Below are positions 54,953 to 64,000 of a stretch of DNA of 64,000 nucleotides, piece by piece. A model generated the notes under the pieces. It saw only the letters and a program-made list of their open reading frames with translations, searched no databases and had not been told where the DNA came from. Every line of letters begins with the position of its first letter. Within the stretch, counting starts at the first letter, position 1. This DNA comes from Chionoecetes opilio (Eukaryota; Arthropoda; Malacostraca; Decapoda; Majidae): positions 62,001 to 126,000 of the forward strand of contig JACEEZ010001214.1 of NCBI GenBank assembly GCA_016584305.1. The letters run 5' to 3'. The position numbers were made by a program, and so were the translations under genes.

Positions 54953-55340
54953 TTAAGGCGCCGCAGCTCCCGTGGTTATTGATTGCCGCCTGCTTACATA
55001 AGATACAGTAAAAGTAAAAAAAAAAAAACAAAGTTTAATATATAATAAAAATATATAAAAGAACAATAGTGTATTAAAAGTAAATAAAAGAATATAAAAA
55101 CTCATAACTTGTTGAAAAAGGCCAGCCCTCTCAATAAAGGTTATGGACTTCATGCCCCCGGGGAGAAACACCTCTCTCCCAATGCCAGGGAGAGACGGTA
55201 GGCCCACCGTCCGCCCCCCGACACTGGGACAAAAATTGCTCACGCAGTTCCCCAAGACTAGGACACTCGACCAGCAAGTGCCCGCACAGTTAAGGGGACC
55301 AAGCAATCACCCACAGTAAAGGAGGGTGGCCCCCCTCCAT
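54953..55340 (-). pseudogene. Jockey-like LINE ORF2 C-terminus and 3' UTR
   Basis: Reading -: a cysteine-containing 'PLTVR' segment (about 55290), CPSVGGRTVGLPSLPGIG, then GGMKSITFIERAGLFQQV (about 55110), followed by an AT-rich 3' UTR to about 54955. The order 'C..C...LTV.HLL.ECP' ... 'F..(E)AGLL..' is the familiar end of jockey/related ORF2 proteins. The frame needs two shifts. A second, error-ridden copy of the same 3' end lies at 22660-22985. It may belong with the 5' fragment at 52310-53363, 1.6 kb upstream in - orientation terms. Confidence 0.6.
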
Positions 55341-55668
55341 GAGGAACCCATGTGTATATAAAAAAGCGTTTTTCGCGACCGTTCTACCCCGGGTTTTTGG
55401 ACTGGACTAGCCCGGGCGGAGACTGTTTTCGCAAAGGCGGGCTGGACCATCTAGATCAGTCAGATGGGTGCAGCCCAGAGACAGGACCACCTTGGCCCAA
55501 AGTGGTGAGGGAAACTGGCGCATGCGCACTACAGTCAGCGGGGAAGACGACCAGAGCTTCTCGTGCCACTGATAAGACATGAAACACCATGGTGGCCGAC
55601 CATAAGACTAAAGTAATTTCACGAAAAATTACAATATTCGTTGAAACAAACATTTTGGGAAATTAATG

Positions 55669-55912
55669 TACCGTCAAAAAACACTATAGTCCCCAAACTG
55701 CACTAATGTCCCCAGGCACCATATATTTTGAATTTTAGCATCACTACAGACTTGTATGTGTCACTGAAGACAGTAGCTATAGTTTTATGTAGTTAATGTA
55801 AGCCTACATACTGTGCACGTGCTGTGATCTGTAGTGATGCTAAAACTCGTAATATATGCCCCCCTGCGACTATTAGTGCAGTGGCGACTATAGATAGTGT
55901 TATTAACGGTAA
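55669..55912. mobile_element. 244-bp MITE with about 65-bp TIRs, copy 1
   Basis: ACACTATAGTCCCCAAACTG, CACTAATGTCCCCAG and TTTTAGCATCACTACAGA on the left are mirrored by CTGTAGTGATGCTAAAAC and ATTAGTGCAGTGGCGACTAT on the right. The outermost ACCGT/ACGGT are flanked by TA. Related to 61481-61730. No coding capacity. Confidence 0.72.
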
Positions 55913-57430
55913 ATGAAATAAAATTTCATTATTAATTTTTCACAGCCCATCCCTGCAATTTGACTTCCCATTGAGAAAAAACGCGCGCTTTTTAAAAATA
56001 ATTGCGTTTCTGCCCGGAGGACCGCCCACTCGATCCCCAGCCAATAGGAAACGACGAATGAGACGGGGCCAGTCTCGATGCATTGTCGCGAGCATCAGTC
56101 CCAGTCCAGTGATGCCAGATAGGGGGATTTGTCCCTAGATTTGGGGATTTGAGGCACTGATGGGGAATGGGGACATTCACTCTCGATTTTGGGAATTTTT
56201 AGGTTTCTAAAAAAATATGTATTGTATCGCTTAAAATAATATTATTAATATGAAGGTTAAAGAAAACGAGGTTAAACCGACGGGAAAAAGAAGTAAGGAC
56301 ACGGACTGAACGCGAATGAAACCAGAGCTAAAAAAAAGTAGACGGTAAAGTTGCCCCACTTCAGGTTTTTCGACGTTCAAAGGTTCAAGAAATCAATGAT
56401 TACCATGAGTTTTGGGACTCGAACATTTGGAAATGTGTTATTCTATTCTTTGTTTCTGGCTTAGTACAGTATGTCCAGAATATTAGTTGGATTATTTAAG
56501 TTCCCCAAGAGGCTAAAAGCATTAATATTTTCATTTATTTATGAATCATATTTCTAAGCAATTTAAGGAAATACATCATCCCCATCAGCCTAAAGTAGAA
56601 CATTTTATGAAATGAATTTTGTATTTGAATGCGAGAGAGCCCTGGCTCTCGCTTCTTCCGGCTTCTTACGGCTTGCCCAGTTGGGCCAATCCGTAAGAAG
56701 CCGTCTTCTTAAAAGTGCCTCGCGTTAACAGAAAACGCAAGCTGAAAGAAGCCGGTTTCTTACGGCTTCCTCACCAAAATTCGCCTATGTCTATATATGT
56801 CGGCTGTTGTATTTCGTGCAGTGTTTTCAACTTGTCTGTAGACAAAATGTTGCCAGTGTGGACGCACAATAACGTTTTTTTTAGGGAAGAAAGGTGCTTC
56901 GCGGCTTCAGTCTCGCAGATTCCGTGTCAGAGACTAGACGTACGTGTGTGAGCTCTCTCTGGTAAGAGAATTTTCTCGAGTTTAAGATAGATTTATTAAT
57001 TAAAATGTGATTTTCACAAATAATTCTGTAAAAAAAATCTTGTTGCCTAATAAAAATTCCTGGGCCATGGCCTTCACAATTTCAGCAGTATTTTTTTTCA
57101 CCGGATTTGCATGAAACGTTGTTCATCGTGGCTTTTTCTGATGGTGATCACGAATCAGGTCTTCGTTTTCCGATATTATGTACCAAAAGCAACTGTTGAG
57201 CCTTTGTAAGCTTATTTACCCCCGTAAATATATATTGTACGTCCTTTCAAAAACCAAACTATGCTTCTGTGTGAAAATGATTTGGAGCATGTATGTTCTT
57301 CTGAAAATGTACAATTGTTGTTGAGATCATTTTTACGTCTGTATGATAATACAACTCGACCAATTTTTAGGCTGTTTACACGTAATGGTCAAATACTACC
57401 TTTATTGCATTTCCCTATTTTTTACCATCT
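55913..57430. other. Non-coding stretch with one hairpin
   Basis: No recognised genes. At 56655-56705 GGCTTCTTACGGCTTGCCCA pairs with GGGCCAATCCGTAAGAAGCC to form a strong stem; a further GGTTTCTTACGGCTTCC follows at 56752. Frames of 68-78 codons at 56715 and 57261 have no recognised domain. Confidence 0.4.
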
Positions 57431-59394
57431 GGGGCATTCCAGGACGCCCACCAAAATGACAAATTAACACCTCACCAACTCCGATTTTGCTTAAATTTGG
57501 CACATGTTATGAGTGTTGCTGCCATATGCCTTGTGCAAAATTTGAGCACTCTAGGGTCAACGGGTCTCCTGTAAGAGGTCATCAAAATTTTGGCATGACC
57601 TCGAAAATGACTAAAAGATCAAACCTTCAAATGTCCCTAAATCTTTATTTATAAACTTAGAGAGGTGGTTTTAATAGTTTCTACTCAGTATGAGTCTGAA
57701 TCTTCTAGGTTTTACAGAATTACTTACATCAGAACTAAAAAAAGGGCACAAAATTGGGAAAAATTTTGACTTGACTGTGACCTTGAAGTTCATTCGGACA
57801 AAAAATAATTTAGTCAAAATTGAAGCTTTGTAATGTTTTAACTTCAAAAATAACATAAAATTGTCTTATTCTACATAGGTAAGTAAGCCTGTAACAGTGT
57901 CAAAGCCAGCAGAAATATGTTATGGCCCTATATTCGGACCATGTTTTTCTATTTTTATTACCTATTTAGCTATGACAATGAGTTTTAGCCCAGATAAGGT
58001 ATCAGGAAGCCCACAGTGATGTCCGCACAATTCCCACCGATTTGTTTCCTCAGTGTGATCTATTGTGTGTTGAAGTGTACAATTGTTCAGTGGAGAGGGA
58101 AATAGCGTGATGTGAAGAAGAATTGAAGGTGAGAGTTGGAATGTCCCTGTGAGGAGAAAGAGTTGGTTGTTTTGGATTTTGTAGCTTGCATTTACATGGA
58201 GGAACAGGGTTTTTGGCAATGATGAGGAAATGTCAAGGAGTTTTGGTGATGCATTGATGGTCTTCTTGCACCCCAAAGGAAAGTCAGGGTCCTCATGCAT
58301 TTGTACACTCTAAAGCTGCACAAGTGTTGGGTGACCCATGATAACGTTTTGCGGATCATGACAAACCCAAAACCTGCAGGGGAGCCTAGGAGAATTCGTT
58401 ATTGCTTTCAAGCTTATGAAAGTGAAGAAGCTGAGCAGAATTTTTTGTGCATTCACAAATAAAACGTTCAAGGATTGGAAACATGAATTAGGACAAAATG
58501 TAACATACCTACAAATATATGACAACTTTATCTCATTAATTAATATAATTTATTATGCCAAAATCTCATTATATGGACCGTGGTGGTTGGGGAAAGAGGT
58601 CCGGTTGGGTGCATTTGAGTTGTTCCTCGTACCGCATCCTGGTAACACACATGTTGAATTGAAAAGTACTTTCTACAATTGATTAATTTATTTTCATTTA
58701 TAATTTAAAATTTATGAGCTTACTATTTTACTAAACAATTTCTTCTTAGTTCAATCAATTTGAATAAATGGTTAACTCTAACAGAATTTTTTTCTTATTT
58801 ATTTGTATTATATTCATTATCTGTGGCTAAAAACGCATTTTTCATACTAATATGTATAATAGTGACAATAGAAAACATGGTCCGAATATAGGCATAACCA
58901 ATATTTCTGCCTGGCTTTGACAACCTTGTAACAGGCTACCTATGTAGAATAAGACACAATTGTTTTTTGTATTTTGAAGTAAACATACAAAGCTTCATTT
59001 TGACTTAAATATTTTGTTTTGTCGCAAATGAACTTCAGGTCCACAGGTAAGGTCAAAGTTCAAATTTTGTGCCCTTTTTTTAGTTATTGATGTAGTTAAT
59101 TCTGTAAACCTAGAATGATCAGAGACTCATACTGAGTAAAAAAGGATATTAAAACCACTCTCATAGTTTATAAATAAAGATTTTAGGGACATTTGAGTTT
59201 TAATTAATCCTTTTAGGTTCATTTTCGAAGGTCCCTGCCGAAAAATTTGATGCCTCTTACAGGAGACCGTTGACCCTAGAGTGCTCAAATTTTGCACAAG
59301 GCATATGGCAGCAACACTCATAACATGTGCCAAATTAGCAAAATTCAGAGTTGGTGAGGTGTTACTCTCTGGGCCACCTGTCCTGGAATGCCCC
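57431..59394. mobile_element. 1.96-kb fold-back with about 525-bp arms
   Basis: Arms 57431-57955 and 58865-59394 are reverse complements with moderate divergence. Ends are GGGGCATTCCAGGAC / GTCCTGGAATGCCCC; inside are AACACCTCACCAACTC, GCATATGGCAGCAACACTCA, and at the inner end ATTCGGACCATGTTTTCTA. The 909-bp centre (57956-58864) is not repeated elsewhere in the window. No transposase recognised. Flanks do not show an obvious target duplication (ACCATCT / ATGTAAC). Confidence 0.75.
57962..58525 (-). other. Unrecognised open segment in fold-back centre
   Basis: Two - frames (71 and 112 codons) are separated only by a stop at about 58310: ITNSPRLPCRFWVCHDPQNV then, downstream, MHEDPDFPLGCKKTINASPK and LPKTLFLHVNASYKIQNNQL. 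The + strand is equally readable in places. I recognise no family; it may be a captured host fragment or chance. Confidence 0.2.
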
Positions 59395-59839
59395 ATGTAA
59401 CTATTAACCCTAGACCAAGTATGCCATTGAATACTTCTTGTTAAACTCAACGAGAGCTACCCTAAGCAACTATCCGTTTCTTTTTGGGGGCGTATACCGA
59501 TCTTTGAGATATAAGTTTTTTTTTATTTTGCCCAACTTTGGTGCTTTTCCGTTTCAGCAGCTTTTGACGCACCTACATCTATCTTTTATCCGGGGTTACT
59601 GGAAGGGGAAATGGGTTTCCCAATGGGAAATTTGAACTTTCTGTCTCGCTACAGCGGCAACAGCGAAAAAGCAAAGGGCTCCCCGTTTTGGGCCCTTAAA
59701 CTTTCTTCGCTCAAGGACCAAAATTTTACATTTCAGAATAAGATGTTAAAGAAAGAAGGTAGGCCAATTCGGGCAAAAAACCCCAGAAAAGGTGTTGGAA
59801 AAATTTTGAACTGTTTTTTTAAGCGAAAGTAAAAAACCC

Positions 59840-61280
59840 CCCCCTTTTTTCGGCGTTAACCGTCAACGCTACTGGCTAAGGCATAATCCCTAAATAAAGC
59901 GCTATAGCACCAGAAGGAAAAACATTTTTTTCGCCCCGTCACGGGTATTCCCTCTCCCCCTCCTCCCCCCCCGCCTTTTGCCCCGTATTAAAACAATTTC
60001 CGTTTTTTTTCGGAATTTGGTTTTAAGGATTTTAAGACGTAGTTTAAATAAACCTTTCAGTGTTTGGGGAGGGTGGGGTGGGAAAATGTAATATTTGGTA
60101 TGGAGAGGCCCCGCGGAAAGGCCTTCGTCACTTGCCCCGTCTCAGCCCTCATCATAACTTTTTTTAAATCCCTTTTTAAGGTGACCCGGTCCTTGTTTGA
60201 AAATAAATATTAAAACCCCACCATAACCTAAGTTGTTTAAACCCGAGAATAAGCTTAAACCCTGCCCAAAAACGGGGGCGGGGAGGGGGCTCCGCCGCCA
60301 ATCAAAAGGGTTTTAGTAAAAAACCCCAAGTTATCCCTCATTTTGGCCTTTAAAAAAACATCCTCCATCTTGAAGCCCCAAGGGATATCAAGGGACAAGG
60401 GGATTTTTCATTTCTCCCCCCCCCCTTAAAATTACAAAGACATCTACCCCCGGGAAAGTTTGGGTATATCCCCCAGGGCTATTTTCTGCGGCGAAGGCCC
60501 CCGGGTGCCAGACGAATGAGTCCCCTTGCTTGCTTTCTTTTTACTCTTATTGAAAAACCCTAAATGTTTTTGTCTCTTCCCATAAAAAAGATTTTTGCAT
60601 CCCGAAATATGAGCAGCTGGGACTGCCGCCCTCTAATACTGGCTTGAGCAGTCGTTGGAGTGTGCACGTTAAAGAAAAATGGCTTTTGGCCTTGGGCCGT
60701 TTTTGGGGTCTAAGCCCAAAAAAGGGTCTTTAAGTGTTTTGTGGGGAGAAAAGGGGAAAACCAGGGAGGAAAGAGCGGGTGAGTTTGGGTACTCACACGA
60801 ACGGAGGAAAGGCTGTTATGTGTTTCGGGAAAAAATGCCTTTAAATCCTTTCCTAACAAATTTTAGTAATTACGTTTTTTAAGGGTCTTAAAAGAATTGT
60901 GGGAGAGGAAGTTTTTTGGTGGGGGCAAGTTGTCTGCATGGAGGGAAAAATTTTTTGGGTTTTTTTTTTTAAAAAATCCTCTTTCCATCCGGTATTCTCC
61001 TACAGTAGTGTTCAAACCTAAATAAAAAAAAATTACCGTATTTTTGGGGAAAAAAAATGGGAAAGAAAAAACTAAAAGGTTTTTCCCGGCCCTTTGGGGG
61101 AGTCCTTTTCCCTCCCGGGCCCCTGGTTTTTGAAAACCCAAATAAAAAATATGTAAAAGTGTTTTGAGGGAATAATTTCCCGGAATTATGAGCACATTGT
61201 TAGGGAGGGACTTTTTAAAGCAGGGCTACGAGTGCCAGGCCCGGGAATTCGGGGGAAAAACGGTCATTTTACAGATCGGA
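59840..61280 (+). repeat. Dispersed repeat X-Y-Z, copy III (shortened)
   Basis: CGTTAACCGTCAACGC and CTGGCTAAGGC (59850) match 18958-18995. TCCCTTTTTAAGGTGACCCG (60168) matches 19386. CCTGCCCAAA with GGCGGGG...GCCGCCA (60258) matches 19500. The CTTGAGCAGTC...CACGTTAA block (60640) matches 19975. CGGGAATTCGGGGGAAAAAC then GGTCATTTTA (61240) matches the beginning of Z. Order and orientation are as in copy I, with deletions. Confidence 0.55.
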
Positions 61281-61480
61281 AAAAAATGCTATTTTTGGTA
61301 TTTTTTTTTTTTATTTAGTATTTTCACCAAAAATGTAAAGAAAAACTAAAATAGAGTTTTTTTTCCGTAAAAAATGCAGAAAAAAAAATCAGACAGCTGG
61401 ACCTACTTATAGAGATTGGATTCGCCCAAACCCCAGCGCCCTAAGGTTCGAGGAAAGTCTAGGACGCGTCCTACGTAGAT

Positions 61481-61730
61481 AACAGTAAAGTCGCCACTGC
61501 AGTCATGTCGCCAGCCCCAAAATTTACAAAATTATAGCATCACACGATTTTGATGTGCCACTGAAGAAATACACAGTATTTTAATCATGACTAAATTACC
61601 CGTTCAGCGTTTTTTTATGTTTTGTATCTGCAAGTAAGACGGTTTTAAAAATTGGGACTCGTTTTTTTTTCGGGCGACGACGAAGGGTACGACACTCAGT
61701 AAATAAACACTGATGGCGACTCTACTGTTG
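61481..61730. mobile_element. MITE, copy 2 of the 55669 family
   Basis: AACAGTAAAGTCGCCACTGC then AGTCATGTCGCCAGCC, ATTATAGCATCACACGAT, TGTGCCACTGAAGAAATACA; right end CTGATGGCGACTCTACTGTT. Same block order as 55669-55912 (TTTTAGCATCAC, TGTGTCACTGAAGACAGTA). Flanked by poor-quality sequence. Confidence 0.6.
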
Positions 61731-62789
61731 GTACCCAAATTTGTAGATTTTTTTTGTAATTTGTTCATTTACCCCTAATAACAAGAAAGACACAAAAGAC
61801 ACAGACTTTCAGATAGCCCCCTAAATGCCTAAAATCATGGATGTAAAAATTTTAAATATTAACGCCACCAACGGCGTAAAACAGAAAAAAATTTGTCCTG
61901 GCGACTTTATTTTATTCGGTAGTTATGACGGGGAAATTTTTAGGGCTCGTCCTAAGACGTCGGTTTGGGCGAAGCGTGAGCGCTACATTTAGCAAGGCCC
62001 GATTTGGAAAAAATTTAAATTTCCTACTAAGAGTCTCAAAAAAAATAAAAAATATCGAAAAAAACAAAAGAAATTTTTCTATGCATTTTTATTAATCTAT
62101 ATTTTTATTATTAATTTTCAGCTTGCAATAACATAAAATAGGACAAATCAGTGGGTGTTTTTTATGGGGCAGCAAGGCGAGTTTTGACGGAATTTGTTTT
62201 TTTTTAAAACGTGTCTGATGTAATTTTAGGCCCCCTTTCCAAAGTACCCTGTGTTCATGAATAAGTATTTTTTAGGAGTACTTGGTAGGGTTTCTGAGTA
62301 TTTAAAATATTGGTTGCAGTGTTGTGATGAAACAAATGGAAAAATCGTTTTCCAACCCACAAGCGAGTTTGGTTGTTTTTGTTAGGGGGTGGAAAAAAAC
62401 AGGGTTTTTTTGCGGGGTCCTGATTTAACCGAAATTTTTTTTTGATTTCTCCAAAATTTCGATCCCCCGTTCAACCACCAGGAAGATGATTGGCCCACCC
62501 CCAACATTTGTTTTTTGTTTTTGTGACCCCTTCAACCGAAAATTTTCCGATTTCCCAAAAAATTTCTCGGCCCCCCAAAACGCCTGTTTTATATAATCCG
62601 GAGGAAAGGGCCCACTTCCAAAATTTTTTAATTTTTTTTCTCCCGAAAAGAAAAGGTTTTTACCTTTGTCCTATACTATTCACACACAATTTCTTGGAAT
62701 ACGACAAGATGTATTGAGTTTTAGTATATACTATTTTAGAAAATGATTGCAAACCCCAATCGGTGTTGGTCGTTTGGGCACTGGTCAAA
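61731..62789. other. Unassigned low-quality sequence
   Basis: No recognisable coding similarity or repeat boundary; homopolymer-rich throughout. Confidence 0.4.
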
Positions 62790-63400
62790 GTGCCTGGGGT
62801 AGATCACGTTCCGGTGATTAAACCCTTTGTTTCGTTGATTCCAAAACCCTTTTGTTCCGCGTGATTTCCCAACCCTTTTTGTTCCCTTGATTCCAACCTT
62901 TTTGTTCCCTGTGATTCCAAAACCCTTTTGGGGTTTCCCTGTGATTCCCCAACCCCTTTGGTTCCCTGGATTCCCAAACCCCTTTGGTTCCTGTGATTCC
63001 AAACCCTTTTTGTTCCGTGTGATTCCAACCCTTTTTGTTCCGGGGTGATTTTCCCAACCTTTGTGTTCCCTTGATTCAACCCCCTGTGTTTTCCCTTGAT
63101 TCCCAAACCCCTTTGGTTCCGTGTGGTTCCAACCTTTGGTTCCGTGTGTTCAGCCTTTTTGGTTCCGTGTGATTAACCCTTTTTGTTCCGTGTGATTCGA
63201 ACCCTTTGTGTTCGTGTGATTCGAACCTTTTTGTTCCGTGTGAATTCCAAAACCCTTGTGTTTTCCCTTGTGATTTCCAACCCTTTTGTTCCGTGTGATT
63301 CCAATCCCTTTTGTTCCGGTGATTCCCCCTTTGGTTCCGTGTGAATTTCCAACCTTTTTGTTCCGTTGATTAAAACCCCCCTTTGTTCCGTGGTTCGCTC
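62790..63400. repeat. Tandem repeat, about 24-27-bp unit
   Basis: Unit GATTCCAAACCCTTTTGTTC plus CGTGT, about 24 copies, varying by homopolymer length and by CGTGT / CCTTG / CCTGT endings. The - strand glycine/threonine/asparagine frames (GTKG, GNHG) are incidental. Unit length is uncertain because homopolymers are unreliable here. Confidence 0.9.
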
Positions 63401-64000
63401 TGAGCCCCAAAATTTACACTGTAAAATGCAAAAGTTTTGTGCACGGAACTGGGGGGGGGGGCAACGTGAGCACCCCATTTGTACACACTTTTTTAACGTA
63501 AATGATTACATACACACACGGGGGATATGTAGTAGCGACCCATGGAGGATTGGTTTCCAGATCGACAAATATAACTCGTCACAGGCAGCTTTCGTCTCGC
63601 TTGTTTACTTGCACGTCACAAACAAAATTTAAGCACACACCCTTTTAAACACCACTGACCCTCACTCCCCTGCAAAAATTCCCCCTCACTTCCTGAAGAG
63701 GCTACGGAAAAAAAAATCCAGGGGGGGGGGAGCCTTCATGCGAGAGCACGCACGCCACTCTGTCTAGCTTGAGAGGAAATTTAGAGATGAAGCCGCGAAC
63801 GCGGAAGCACCCTTTTACCCTTTTTTTCGAAAAAAAAAAACGTTCGCCGTGGAATGTATACTTACGAGTTGCGGAAAAAGGTGGGAAACAATGTTGCCCT
63901 CCCTAATACCTCAAAAACCGGGTTTTTTTCCACAATACGTTTAGAGGGAAAAACCAGATTTAACAGGCTTGCCCTGGGGTATAAGGATTTTAAAAATTCC
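63401..64000. other. Unassigned end of window
   Basis: Nothing recognised. G and A homopolymers at 63448, 63720 and 63830. Confidence 0.4.

Noticed and set aside
62736..63478. Glycine/asparagine-rich collagen-like ORFs (-)
   Set aside because: They are generated by the 24-27-bp tandem repeat with unreliable homopolymers.

Overview
The window looks like repeat-dense nuclear DNA of an arthropod, most likely a decapod crustacean. There are no bacterial-type operons or ribosome binding sites and almost no open reading frame above 250 codons. TA, GT and GGT microsatellites are long. TAACC/TTAGG-type pentamers occur, and nearly every recognisable coding segment is transposable-element protein: hAT transposases, CR1-like, RTE-like and jockey-like LINEs, and a BEL/Pao LTR retrotransposon. 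A tRNA-derived SINE and several TIR/MITE families are nested in one another. The decapod call is inference from element flavour.

Layout. 1-9105: nested inverted repeats in which a composite of two hAT transposase relics and a fold-back block is present as + and - arms, ending at a single N (9110). 9126-10245: 16-bp minisatellite with a 64-bp higher-order repeat. 11265-12660: CR1-like LINE relic (-). 12981-15785: third, direct copy of the hAT composite. 16.0-18.8 kb: non-coding with small hairpins. 18.8-28.2 kb: copies of an unclassified dispersed repeat (segments X, Y, Z), with inverted ends at 18786 and 25122. 28780-29406: long fold-back. 29440-29790: SINE. 29795-36820: BEL/Pao element (-) with gag, protease, RT, RNase H and integrase all traceable, its gag split by a 5'-truncated RTE-like LINE with a readable target-site duplication. 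36811-37215: inverted pair of LTR-like sequences. 38207-40111: possible two-exon hAT-derived gene. 40.9-42.2 kb: small inverted repeats and a SINE split by a MITE. 43150-43735: G-rich minisatellite. 49016-50588: frameshifted gene of what looks like an arthropod-wide uncharacterised protein family, the best non-canonical coding locus. 51256-51858: MITE with perfect 40-bp TIRs. 52310-55340: jockey-like LINE pieces, a TA-flanked MITE and a CR1 RT scrap. 55669-55912 and 61481-61730: two copies of one MITE. 57431-59394: fold-back with about 525-bp arms. 62790-63400: tandem repeat.

Sequence quality alternates sharply. About 19.0-34.8, 38.6-39.7, 42.3-47.9 and 59.6-64.0 kb are full of homopolymer runs and frameshifts, while the intervening blocks read cleanly. 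A clean LINE reading frame collapses at about 34.83 kb, which points to unpolished long-read fill rather than biology. Many 'broken' genes here, including the BEL pol, may therefore be better preserved in the real genome than in this sequence.

No cooperating gene system is evident. The interest lies in the nested palindromic hAT composite, the chain of element-in-element insertions, the uncharacterised protein family, and several apparently unnamed non-autonomous elements.
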